In this document: one piece after another, positions 19,605 to 27,872 of the stretch
Position numbering within the stretch: position 1 is the first letter of the stretch
Layout: each line of letters opens with the position of its first letter
NCBI GenBank assembly: GCA_016718525.1
Contig: JADKDD010000001.1
Location: forward strand, 1,550,001-1,614,000
DNA from: Rhodocyclaceae bacterium
GTDB taxonomy: Bacteria > Pseudomonadota > Gammaproteobacteria > Burkholderiales > Rhodocyclaceae
DNA: 64,000 nt
Direction: 5' to 3'
Made by a program: the position numbers and the translations under genes
Notes under the pieces: generated by a model
Seen by the model: only the letters and a program-made list of their open reading frames with translations
Told to the model about the DNA's origin: nothing
The model's database searches: none

Positions 19605-19742
19605 CTAACCCACCCGGCCAAACTCGTCGAGAAACAACTTCTTGAACGCATCAAACTGCGATTGCGGCAGTGCAGCTTGCGCGTAGAGCAATACCCGATT
19701 CTTGTGCGCATTGACAGTTCGGAGGATGACTGGCGCGATCAT
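19605..19742 (-). CDS. Small hypothetical protein coupled to the Rep gene
   Basis: 45 residues: MIAPVILRTVNAHKNRVLLY, then ALPQSQFDAFKKLFLDEFG. Its ATG overlaps the stop codon of the Rep pseudogene (TGATG), a classic translational-coupling arrangement. This supports a real gene and suggests a role with replication or transfer of the element. No domain is recognised. Confidence 0.55.
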   Translation of the reverse strand: MIAPVILRTVNAHKNRVLLYAQAALPQSQFDAFKKLFLDEFGRVG

Positions 19743-21204
19743 CACAGCCCCAAGCGCATTTGATCCCACAGCAAAGGATCGTGCATCCGATCCATCAACC
19801 AGCGAAGGTGATAAATCGCTTCTTCCTTTGATACCTGTTCTTTTTTCCGCTGAAGGCCATGTATCGCCGCCACCCGCTTGAGATAGCCGTACACGGCAAT
19901 GCCCAGCATCACCATGCGCTCTTCGAGTTCCGCTTGCGGATCACAGACACGAATCACACCCAAGCAGTCGAGGGCAGCGACACGTTCGGCAGATCAAAGA
20001 GGATGCACCGGCCAAGCGAACGGTTACTGTCCTCGGTACGAATCCGCAGACTGGGGTCGACTCAACCAGTGGCCGCAGCACATCACCCTGTCCATCTTCA
20101 GATCGTTGAAGCTACGAATACCGCGCAAGCGCAGCAGGTTCTTGCGGATTCATTCGATGCGCCAGACATCCGTTCTCACCACAACGGGAGTGAACCCACG
20201 TCTTGCCGCTTTCTCGGCAATTTCATCGGACTTGTTATAGACCCGCAGCACTATCGGGCTGGTGCCAAAACTAAAGGTTTGCACTTTGCGATGTTTGCGG
20301 TGCTGGTTGTCTTTGACTGCCGAGGTAACAAAGTTGTCCTCGTCGAAGTCGATCGCATCTATCCAGTAATCGAAGGTGAAATCGACACGCGACAGACTTT
20401 CTTCTTTGTAAGCCATGAAGCCGACTGATCGCGCCCAGTCCAAGAACCGCTGATGCAAGCCAAATGCGCCTTGGTGCCAGAGTGCATGACTGCGAAAGGT
20501 GACATAGAAATTAGGATTATTGAATTCGCCGCACTGGACGCTGAATACATCATTTTCGAGCAACAGCGGAAAGCCGCTTCTGGTGCCGTGATTTGCCAGC
20601 AGAAACTCCTCCGTTCCGAGGCGGACGGCTTTTGGGTGTCGCGTCTTTGATTGCCTCAGTAATTCCTTCTCGAATTCCAATCTAGCGAAGCTCAACGAAT
20701 CATCCGATGAAGGCGCCAGATAGTAGGCGCATTCGATGGTGTCAAAGCCGGTGAGAAGGTGACGGAAGGCCATGACCTTCTTCCTGAATTCCGCCTCAGT
20801 CATGCACCGATCATCATAGAGTGCTTCAGGTGTGGCGTTGCCAAGCTCACGCTCTAGTTCTGCGTAATGCTTGTTTGCGATGTTGCGAAATCTACCGCGC
20901 GCACCACCCCAGTAAAAGAGCGGTTTGTACTCTTGGCCAGTCGATTCTGCGGTTTGTCGTTCCTGAGGCGCTCGTCGGCGCGACTAATCGCATTGCCTTG
21001 AGTTAATGGAAGCGCGGCCTCCAAATCATCGAGCGCCGCCGTTAAAAATCGGCCACGATCTGCGTCCGGTTCTTGCGCGGATACATCTCCCCAAGCGCAG
21101 CAATCTTGGCCGCGATATGGACTGGCAGACGAAACGAGAACTGCTTGCTGACAAGGCGCGCATTATCGGGGCCAGCCCATGTGTCGTGAAGGTGTGAAGT
21201 TTTC
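19742..21204 (-). pseudogene. RHH-domain / Rep_trans-like replication initiation region, decayed
   Basis: From the ATG at 21204: MKTSHLHDTWAGPDNARLVS, then FSFRLPVHIAAKIAALGEMY (trimmed) and RTQIVADF, a ribbon-helix-helix-like N-terminus. It is broken at a T-run near 21048. After further shifts a long ORF (20803-20150) contains LSRVDFTFDYWIDAIDF and VLRVYNKSDEIAEKAARR, followed by TDVWRIE and a TGA where Trp is expected, then IRKNLLRLRGI. This is the pattern of Rep_trans-type initiators of rolling-circle plasmids, ICEs and filamentous-phage-like elements. The C-terminal end VIRVCDPQAELEERMVMLGI runs to 19742. It may originally have been two genes. Confidence 0.65.
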
Positions 21205-21227
21205 ATATAAGCCTTTCATCCGTTAAT

Positions 21228-21266
21228 CGAATGTCGAGCAACTTACATAACATTCAAACGAATGTC
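21228..21266. promoter_or_regulatory. Candidate operator upstream of the RHH/Rep gene
   Basis: The inverted repeat ACATTC-aaac-GAATGT (21251-21266) and a second GAATGTC about 20 bp closer to the gene lie just upstream of the RHH gene start at 21204. RHH proteins commonly repress their own promoters through such paired short repeats. Function is inferred from position only. Confidence 0.35.
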
Positions 21267-21303
21267 AAACTAATTACGCATTCGGTCGTTTATCGTGGGT
21301 TCT

Positions 21304-21339
21304 GTTCGAGCGGCTGCGCGTTGCGCAGTGCGCGCGAAC
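21304..21339. other. GC-rich hairpin upstream of the Rep module
   Basis: GTTCG...CGAAC encloses CTGCGC-GTT-GCGCAG, giving a 36-nt interrupted stem-loop. It lies 100 bp upstream of the Rep operon and at the edge of the decayed element. It could be a nicking/replication origin hairpin or an element end. The next hairpin (CCCCCCGT/ACGGGGGG, 21415-21439) lies just before the following gene. Confidence 0.4.
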
Positions 21340-21461
21340 AGCCCGACTTCTTGCAGAGCAACAGACCTTCGGGTAGGCTCTAATGCAAATTAAATTTATC
21401 CAATGTATTTATATCCCCCCGTGTTACTTGAACGGGGGGGTTCGCGAAACCGGAGTCGCTT

Positions 21462-22346
21462 ATGGACATTGCTAGCTTTACGCTTTCGTTTGAAGGACAG
21501 AATTCAGATGCCCATCGAATTGAGTTCTATGATGTTGCTCAAGCTCTCATTGGCTTCCAGAGGTCGCTTGCGCTAACAACGCACTTAATTCTGAATGACA
21601 AAATAATCACTCAATCGCCCTCGTTAAAAGGTGCGCGTATCTTTGCGATACCTGCTGAGGAAGGCAGTTGGAAATTTACGGCGGTGGTGTCTACGATGCT
21701 CGCCACCGGCGCTTACAATTTAGGCACTGCGCCGAAGGAAACTCCATTAGGTCATCTGGTTTATTCGCTTTACGACTATGTGATTTCCGAAAGCGTTGGT
21801 GTGCATGTTGATTATGCAAAGTCCTTGGGGCAACAATACGAAGAAGTACAAAAAAGGAAAATCAAATTACCGCTAATTGATCAAAGCAGAGCGGATTCGC
21901 TCGTTGAAAAATGTGCTACAGCGGTAAAGGAAATGCACAGACCTATATTCATGACCGAGACGGCTACCACGGGTTCGTTATCCGGCAACATCAATGGGCG
22001 CAACCTCCCTCTTCAGACCCCGCTAAATATTCAGACTTACGAGTTTCTACAGGAGACGTACTCCGATCCCGCAACGAGCGTGATTCTTGGGCGTGTATCT
22101 AGTTATAACAGCAATACATACAAAGGAAGAATTTACGTTGAGGAAGTGGGGCGTCCAGTTTCCTTTGAACTGGCGCAAAATGCTAGAAATGCAAAGAGTC
22201 TCCGTTTAATTACTGAAAGCCTAAGTGCAAGTGTCCTAGCAAAGGATGCAGATCGGGGATACATAAACTGCGAAGTAGTGAGACAACTGAGCAAATCAGG
22301 GCAACTTAAGAACTACAAAATCCTGAGAACGAGCGCGCCCGTGTAA
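21462..22346 (+). CDS. Conserved hypothetical protein
   Basis: 294 residues with no signal peptide. It begins MDIASFTLSFEGQNSDAHRI and contains YDVAQALIGFQRSLALTTHL, EEGSWKFTAVVSTMLATGAY and a C-terminal strand-rich half with VSSYNSNTYKGRIYVEEVG. The N-terminal mix of strands plus a helix with the GFQRSLALTTHL pattern looks like a known family of uncharacterised bacterial proteins, but I cannot name a function. The base composition is lower in GC than its neighbours, and it sits at the edge of the decayed element, so it may be cargo. A CCCCCCGT/ACGGGGGG hairpin lies 22 bp before the ATG. Confidence 0.75.
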   Translation: MDIASFTLSFEGQNSDAHRIEFYDVAQALIGFQRSLALTTHLILNDKIITQSPSLKGARIFAIPAEEGSWKFTAVVSTMLATGAYNLGTAPKETPLGHLVYSLYDYVISESVGVHVDYAKSLGQQYEEVQKRKIKLPLIDQSRADSLVEKCATAVKEMHRPIFMTETATTGSLSGNINGRNLPLQTPLNIQTYEFLQETYSDPATSVILGRVSSYNSNTYKGRIYVEEVGRPVSFELAQNARNAKSLRLITESLSASVLAKDADRGYINCEVVRQLSKSGQLKNYKILRTSAPV

Positions 22347-22368
22347 TTTTTTGGTAATCAATAATTTT

Positions 22369-22393
22369 CTTCTTGGGGTGAGCCACCAAGAAG
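22369..22393. terminator. Short hairpin after the hypothetical gene, possible terminator
   Basis: CTTCTTGG and CCAAGAAG form an 8-bp stem with a 9-nt loop, 23 bp after the stop codon at 22346. There is no clear T-run on the plus side, so termination is uncertain. Confidence 0.35.
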
Positions 22394-22492
22394 AGTTACC
22401 CAGGGACACATATAAACCAAATGTACTACTGATTTGACTCTTGATTTATGCACCGTCGTGCAGTTCAATTTATTGCTGAATCTCTGACAGAG

Positions 22493-22972
22493 TTACTTTC
22501 CAGCAACTGTCATTAGTTGAAACGCTACAACAATTCCGTCGCGATCCCTAAATGCAACGTCACTAGCGCCTGCCCGCCATATAGTCATGCCTGGCATTGA
22601 TAATTTCGGCTGCCCATATTTTTGATTGAGGATATTTGTTGCTTCGGCGACGGGCATTCCAACAAAAAGGCCTTCCGAACTTTTTGCTGCGAAGGGTTTG
22701 TAAATTTCAATCGTCTCTGCAGTCATTTGCCTGTCCCTGCTCACATATACCTCGATTCCTTTGCTGGGATATTTCAAACCCATCATCGAACCGGCTGAAG
22801 CATCCTCATTGAATTCTGGCTTGCCAAGTATTTGGGTAACTTCGGCATATGTCGAAGTTCCCACAATCACTCCCGAAATGTTTTTTGGCAACTCAATGCT
22901 TTCTTTCTGAGTGTTGCCGCAACCACTTAGTGTTAGCAAAGCCATGCAGGATGCAATTAGTACCTTTGTCAT
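22493..22972 (-). CDS. Putative lipoprotein
   Basis: 159 residues from the ATG at 22972, which has GAGGA eight bases upstream. The in-frame start at 22996 would add nine non-signal residues. MTKVLIASCMALLTLSGC is a signal peptide with lipobox LSGC. The mature part contains two copies of a pattern, VIVGTSTYAEVTQILGKPEF and LFVGMPVAEATNILNQKYGQP, which resembles the SmpA/OmlA (BamE-like) fold duplicated. Likely a periplasm-facing outer-membrane lipoprotein; the function is unknown. Confidence 0.8.
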   Translation of the reverse strand: MTKVLIASCMALLTLSGCGNTQKESIELPKNISGVIVGTSTYAEVTQILGKPEFNEDASAGSMMGLKYPSKGIEVYVSRDRQMTAETIEIYKPFAAKSSEGLFVGMPVAEATNILNQKYGQPKLSMPGMTIWRAGASDVAFRDRDGIVVAFQLMTVAGK

Positions 22973-23317
22973 TTCATTTTTCCTCGCTACTACCATCTAA
23001 TCTGGCAATCAAGTCAGCATAACACGGTAGTTCTATTTTCGTTTTTGGTGGCGTTAGTATCGTTGCATTGCCGAATCAAATAGACCGCCGCAGCGAGCAA
23101 ATGGCCGCTCAGTTCAATCGGCTGCCAAATGCCTAAACTCTGACAAGCCGCGCGCCTCATTCGTTCAACCAACCGACGTTTCGACGCATGGCTCGTCAAA
23201 AGCCAAATAAGAGTGGCCGTCTGCGATTACTTTCCTACGATTGAGCCGAATGAGATATGTTCGGCCCATTGCCCAGATTCATCCTCTTGGGCGCACCAAT
23301 TTTGTATCCCGACCTGG
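22973..23317. other. Gap with no recognised gene
   Basis: 345 bp between the lipoprotein and the FkbM gene. I see no convincing ORF, RNA gene or repeat. The segment near 22975-23030 would hold the lipoprotein promoter. Confidence 0.6.
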
Positions 23318-24157
23318 CTAGCCAGTAGTGCCTGTCAATCGCGCCACATAGTTTTTCGCCAATTTGCCACCAGTCATTTGGTCAAGTTTTGAAAGAATCA
23401 CATGACACAGGTCGTATGACTCCAGAACGTCATGGGCAAGTACCGCATATTTTTGAAGTTTTGTTGCGTTGAGACTTTCTAGATTCATCCAATCACGCAC
23501 GTACAAGGCATCAGACCACAAGACCTGACTCATCGCTGCGTTCGGGTCGCCATTGGGTGCAAAGGGCTTGAAGGCACGACTACCTACACCGCGAAATGCA
23601 TGGAACTGGAAACCGGCATTTCTCAGGAACAAGTCTACGTCAGCAAACATGGGTTGCCCTATGTAGACCTCGACGAATTCGACTTCAGTTTGGATTACCA
23701 GTGTGCTGGCAAGTGCAGTCAACGAATTTCGAAAAACCGAAAGTTCGCTGCCCTGAACATCAATTTTGAAGAAATCGACATCAGTAATTTCGGCGATGTC
23801 ATCAAGTCGCATAGTCTTTACAGGATGTTTTGCGACAACGGTGGTCCATTCCGCCAAATTCTGAAACTTCTCCAGGAGTCGGGTATTTGGCTCAAACAGC
23901 GAACCTGTTGGCATCCAATTCGTTTCGTAAAATATGCCATCCTGGCCGTCGCCGATGAAATGCGGAAAGAAGCGGTGCGGCGCGCCATACATATTGTTTA
24001 ACCGCTCACACTCTTCGGTATTCGGCTCGAAACCTATTACGCTGGCTCGACCGACATCAACAAGTGATTGGTATGGTGGACGCTCGCCTAGCGACGCTCC
24101 AATGTCAAGGACAGAAATCAAAAAACTATCCGGAAAATACTCCAACAAACTCCACAC
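23318..24157 (-). CDS. FkbM-family methyltransferase
   Basis: 279 residues, starting at GTG with GGGAG upstream. SAM-binding motif I is SVLDIGASLGERP. It is followed by ASVIGFEPNTEECERLN and the FkbM signature MRLDDI...VDFFKIDVQGSELSVFRNS and TLVIQTEVEFVEVYIGQPMF. FkbM proteins O-methylate sugars, lipids or secondary metabolites. No glycan or secondary-metabolite cluster surrounds it, so the substrate is unknown. The C-terminal about 60 residues beyond the core are not recognised. Low GC relative to the following alcohol dehydrogenase. Confidence 0.88.
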   Translation of the reverse strand: MWSLLEYFPDSFLISVLDIGASLGERPPYQSLVDVGRASVIGFEPNTEECERLNNMYGAPHRFFPHFIGDGQDGIFYETNWMPTGSLFEPNTRLLEKFQNLAEWTTVVAKHPVKTMRLDDIAEITDVDFFKIDVQGSELSVFRNSLTALASTLVIQTEVEFVEVYIGQPMFADVDLFLRNAGFQFHAFRGVGSRAFKPFAPNGDPNAAMSQVLWSDALYVRDWMNLESLNATKLQKYAVLAHDVLESYDLCHVILSKLDQMTGGKLAKNYVARLTGTTG

Positions 24158-24320
24158 GTGGTTTCTGCTCCCAACAGACAGTCAATAATCGGTAGTCGGC
24201 CTTAATGCTTTGTAAGTTATCTGTTCTACGCAAGTCAGGTTTGAAGACCATTAAATCGCTTATGTTTGATTTAGCGAAACCTACAAAAGCGCATGCACCG
24301 TGTTTATATGTAGGTTGGGC

Positions 24321-24372
24321 CGCAGTTGGCGGCGGCCTCTGCAATGACGGCGTCCCACCAGCACCAACTGGC
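24321..24372. repeat. Dispersed repeat, chromosomal subfamily, copy d (with inverted half)
   Basis: ACGGCGT (24347-24353)-N5-CAGCACCAACTGGC (24359-24372). A partly matching inverted half, GCAGTTGGCGGCGG, lies about 25 bp upstream, so the site could fold as a REP-like hairpin. It lies between the alcohol dehydrogenase stop and the FkbM gene. Confidence 0.7.
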
Positions 24373-24398
24373 GTACCGTGTAACTTGATCGAACAAGC

Positions 24399-25505
24399 TT
24401 AAAACAGCACCACACCACGGATCGATTCGCCGCGTTTCATCAAGTCGAAACCATGATTGATGTCTTCTAGCGGCATCGTGTGAGTGATCAGATCGTCGAT
24501 ATTGATCTTGCCTTCCATGTACCAGTCAACAATTTTCGGGACATCGGTGCGACCTCGTGCCCCGCCAAAAGCCGAGCCTTCCCATTTGCGGCCGGTGACC
24601 AACTGGAATGGCCGGGTGCTGATTTCTGCGCCTGCTTCTGCGACACCGATGATGATGCTGCGCCCCCAGCCTTTGTGAGTGCACTCGAGCGCTTGACGCA
24701 TCACCTTGGTGTTGCCGATGCACTCGAAACTGTAATCGGCACCACCATCGGTCAGCTGCACGATAGCGTCAACCAGATTTTCGACTTCGGTTGGGTTGAT
24801 GAAATGCGTCATACCGAATTTACGGGCAATTGCCTGCCGGTCCGGATTGATATCAACCCCGATGATTTTGTTAGCGCCGACTATTTTTGCGCCTTGTATC
24901 ACGTTTAGTCCGATGCCGCCAAGACCAAAGACAACAACGTTCGCACCGGCTTCAACCTTTGCTGTAAAAAGCACTGCGCCGATTCCAGTGGTGACACCAC
25001 AGCCGATATAGCAAACCTTGTCGAACGGCGCATCATCGCGAATCCTGGCCAAGGCGATTTCCGGCACCACGGTGAAGTTGCTGAAAGTCGAGGTCCCCAT
25101 GTAATGCAGGATCGGTTTGCCGTCGATACTAAACCGGCTGCTACCGTCAGGCATCAGACCCTTCCCTTGCGTCGCCCGGATTTGCTGGCAGAGATTGGTC
25201 TTGCGGCTCAGGCAAAACTTACATTGACGACATTCCGGTGTGTAAAGGGGGATGACATGATCGCCAACCTTTAACGAGGTGACACCCGGTCCAACCTCAA
25301 CCACCACTCCTGCGCCTTCATGACCCAGGATTGAAGGGAATATGCCTTCCGGGTCAGCGCCTGAAAGTGTGTAGTAGTCGGTATGGCAAATTCCCGTTGC
25401 TTTGATTTCAACTAAAACTTCGCCCGATTTCGGGCCGTCAAGGTCGACGGTTTCTATGCTCAATGGTGCATTGGACTTCCATGCGACGGCAGCTTTGGTT
25501 TTCAT
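24399..25505 (-). CDS. frmA: S-(hydroxymethyl)glutathione dehydrogenase / class III alcohol dehydrogenase
   Basis: 368 residues, the usual length for the family. It oxidises S-hydroxymethylglutathione, formed from formaldehyde and glutathione, with NAD+; members also reduce S-nitrosoglutathione. Catalytic-zinc motifs are GICHTDYYTLSG and ILGHEGAGVVVEVG. The structural-zinc cluster is CRQCKFCLSRKTNLCQ. The NAD-binding loop is VFGLGGIGLNVIQGAK. The class III-type segment TRPFQLVTGRKWEGSAFGG is present. The start is the ATG at 25505. It stands alone: the usual partner frmB/fghA is not next to it. Confidence 0.96.
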   Translation of the reverse strand: MKTKAAVAWKSNAPLSIETVDLDGPKSGEVLVEIKATGICHTDYYTLSGADPEGIFPSILGHEGAGVVVEVGPGVTSLKVGDHVIPLYTPECRQCKFCLSRKTNLCQQIRATQGKGLMPDGSSRFSIDGKPILHYMGTSTFSNFTVVPEIALARIRDDAPFDKVCYIGCGVTTGIGAVLFTAKVEAGANVVVFGLGGIGLNVIQGAKIVGANKIIGVDINPDRQAIARKFGMTHFINPTEVENLVDAIVQLTDGGADYSFECIGNTKVMRQALECTHKGWGRSIIIGVAEAGAEISTRPFQLVTGRKWEGSAFGGARGRTDVPKIVDWYMEGKINIDDLITHTMPLEDINHGFDLMKRGESIRGVVLF

Positions 25506-25587
25506 GATCTCACGGGCACAGATTGGTCAAGTGTGTCCAAAAACTATAACCGACTTTTGAATTTGATAAAGCATGCAAAAAATTGAC

Positions 25588-25615
25588 AAAAAAATAGCGA
25601 GATTGCTCCCGCTAT
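25588..25615 (-). terminator. Rho-independent terminator for the small exported protein gene
   Basis: On the minus strand the stem ATAGCGGGAGCAATCTCGCTAT is followed by seven T, 35 bp after the stop codon of the gene at 25650-25895. Confidence 0.7.
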
Positions 25616-25649
25616 CCTTGTGCCGATTTGACCGGCTTGCGCCGGTGTA

Positions 25650-25895
25650 TTACTTAGGCGCAGCTTCAGTAGCAGGCTTTGCCTTTGTTTTCTTTGATTT
25701 CTTCTTGGCTGGCTTATTTTCGCCTTCAGGCGCAGCGGCCTTTGCCGGAGCAGCCGCTTTTGCAGGCGCCGCTGCAGCCGGAGCCGCAGCGGCTGGTGCC
25801 GCAGCTGCGGCAGGGGCTGCCGGTTTGGCTGCGTCAGCAGCATAGAGTGATGTCGCGAAAAGACCGGCAATCAGCATGGCAAGAACTTTATTCAT
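25650..25895 (-). CDS. Small exported Ala/Pro/Lys-rich protein
   Basis: 81 residues from the ATG at 25895, preceded by GAGAGGAT. MNKVLAMLIAGLFATSLYA is a signal peptide cleaved before ADAAKPA. The mature chain is low-complexity, with alternating AAP/AAPAKA blocks and a basic end (KPAKKKSKKTKAKP). No enzyme domain is present. It is probably a periplasmic, nucleic-acid- or envelope-binding linker-like protein; that is inferred from composition only. It has its own terminator, and an upstream gap of about 350 bp separates it from the divergent arylsulfatase gene. Confidence 0.75.
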   Translation of the reverse strand: MNKVLAMLIAGLFATSLYAADAAKPAAPAAAAAPAAAAPAAAAPAKAAAPAKAAAPEGENKPAKKKSKKTKAKPATEAAPK

Positions 25896-26247
25896 AGTAA
25901 ATCCTCTCTCGTAGTTAAGTACTGCATAGATTTCGACAGGCACTGGTAATCCGCGAGTCATCCCCAATAACGGTCTCTTGCGACCTTGGTTGACCTACCG
26001 GGACGTATTGTCTGCAGAACACTTACTCCCTCCCGTTGGTGACACTTACCAACCATTTCTCCACCATGTGATTGAATCAATCAGCGACTAGCGTGTTTGG
26101 CAAACGCCGCATAATGCCAAAGCCTTTTCAGATATTTAGCTAACAACAGGTGGATTCGCATGGATGCACGCGTTTTCACTTATCGGCTTATAATTGGATG
26201 CGCGTTCTAAAGCACGTTATCAATACACATAATTCGAGGAGTTGGCA
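25896..26247. other. Divergent intergenic region, promoters only
   Basis: 352 bp between the small exported protein and the arylsulfatase. It must hold both promoters. I see no ORF, RNA gene or clear operator. Confidence 0.55.
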
Positions 26248-27795
26248 ATGATGAAATCAATTTGGTATTTTTTGCGTTGGTGCACGCTGTTGGTTTTGGC
26301 TCTGACAACGCCGATTTTGTCGATTGCCCATGCCGCTGGAAAGCCAAACATTTTGGTGATCATGGGTGATGACATCGGCATTACCAACATCAGCAAATAC
26401 AGTCATGGACAAATGGGTTATCAAACGCCAAATATTGACCGAATTGCCAACGAAGGTGTGATGTTCACCGACTACTACGGCGAACAAAGTTGCACCGCCG
26501 GGCGCTCCGCATTTATTACCGGGCAACACCCGATCCGCACCGGCCTGACCAAGGTGGGTATCCCGGGAGCACCTATCGGTTTGCAAAAGGAAGACCCGAC
26601 ATTGGCTGAGTTGTTAAAGCCGCTGGGGTACACCAGCGGCCAGTTCGGCAAAAATCATCTTGGTGATCGGGATGAGTTTTTACCCACCAATCACGGATTT
26701 GATGAGTTCTTTGGCAATCTCTATCACCTCAATGCCGAGGAAGCACCGGAAGACATGGATTGGTCGAAGGATCCGATGGTGAACAAAATGAGTCGACCGC
26801 GCGGCGTAATCCATAGCACCGCAGACGGCAAGATCGAAGATCTTGGCCCGCTGACCAAGAAGCGGATGGAAACCATTGATGAAGAATTCCTCAACGCCTC
26901 ATTACGCTTCATTGACAAAGCACATAAGGCTGACAAACCATTTTTTGTCTGGTTCAATTCTTCGCGAATGCACTACTACACGCACCTGCGCAAGGAATCT
27001 ATCGGTCTATCCGGCCAGGATTTCTACAACGATGGCATGGTCGAACATGACGGTCAAGTAGGACAGCTGCTGAAGAAATTGGATGATCTTGGCATCGCCA
27101 AAAACACCATCGTTATCTATACAACCGATAACGGGGTGCACTTCAATCAATGGCCGGATGGCGGAATCACGCCTTATAGAGGCGAGAAAAACACCAACTG
27201 GGAAGGTGGTTTTCGCGTTCCAATGCTCGTTCGCTGGCCTGGCCACATCAAACCCGCGACCATCTCCAATGAAATCATGTCACATCAAGACTGGGTGCCA
27301 ACGCTGATGTCGGTTGCCGGTGCGCCAGGGATCAAGGAAAAATTGCTTGGCGGATATACGGCTGATAACAAGACCTTCAAAGTTCATCTTGATGGCTTTG
27401 ACTTTCTACCTTATTTGGAAGGCAAGTCGAAACAGGGACCACGTGGTGAGTTTTACTATTTCAGTGACGATGGCAAGTTTCTCGCCATGCGTAACGGCGA
27501 CTGGAAGCTGGTGGTCTCGGAGCAACGCTCACATCGATTTGACGTCTGGCGTGATCCCTTCGTTGAACTGCGCATTCCCAAGGTCTTCAATTTGCGTCGC
27601 GATCCGTTCGAAAAGGCCGATACTGATTCGAACAGCTATAACGCTTGGTGGGATCACAAGATCGCCTCCACTGCCCCGCCAGCCTATTTGAAAATAATGG
27701 GGTTCTTGACCACATTCAAAAAATTTCCCCCACGGCAGCGCCCGGGCTCATTCACCATCGATGACAAGATGGTCGAGAAATTCATGACTCCGTAA
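26248..27795 (+). CDS. Periplasmic arylsulfatase
   Basis: About 515 residues. GAGGAG lies six bases before the ATG at 26248; the TTG at 26242 is less likely. An N-terminal signal peptide ends near SIAHAAG. The alkaline-phosphatase fold begins NILVIMGDDIGITNISKYSH with the metal-binding DD. The formylglycine site is SCTAGRSAFITGQ, a C-x-A-x-R variant in which the Cys is converted to the catalytic aldehyde. Later metal/sulfate residues lie in KNHLGD and YTTDNGVHFNQWPDGG. Hydrolyses sulfate esters. No formylglycine-generating enzyme gene is adjacent. A strong terminator follows. Confidence 0.92.
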   Translation: MMKSIWYFLRWCTLLVLALTTPILSIAHAAGKPNILVIMGDDIGITNISKYSHGQMGYQTPNIDRIANEGVMFTDYYGEQSCTAGRSAFITGQHPIRTGLTKVGIPGAPIGLQKEDPTLAELLKPLGYTSGQFGKNHLGDRDEFLPTNHGFDEFFGNLYHLNAEEAPEDMDWSKDPMVNKMSRPRGVIHSTADGKIEDLGPLTKKRMETIDEEFLNASLRFIDKAHKADKPFFVWFNSSRMHYYTHLRKESIGLSGQDFYNDGMVEHDGQVGQLLKKLDDLGIAKNTIVIYTTDNGVHFNQWPDGGITPYRGEKNTNWEGGFRVPMLVRWPGHIKPATISNEIMSHQDWVPTLMSVAGAPGIKEKLLGGYTADNKTFKVHLDGFDFLPYLEGKSKQGPRGEFYYFSDDGKFLAMRNGDWKLVVSEQRSHRFDVWRDPFVELRIPKVFNLRRDPFEKADTDSNSYNAWWDHKIASTAPPAYLKIMGFLTTFKKFPPRQRPGSFTIDDKMVEKFMTP

Positions 27796-27813
27796 TTCGT
27801 CGAAACAATTGAG

Positions 27814-27850
27814 AAAAGGTGCCGACAAGATGTTGTCGGCACCTTTTTTA
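27814..27850 (+). terminator. Rho-independent terminator after the arylsulfatase
   Basis: A 14-bp stem, AAAAGGTGCCGACA / TGTCGGCACCTTTT, with a 6-nt loop and a T-run. The matching A-run on the other side means it can also serve the minus-strand gene that ends at 27873. Confidence 0.9.
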
Positions 27851-27872
27851 TTCACGGAAACAAGCCCGGTTG

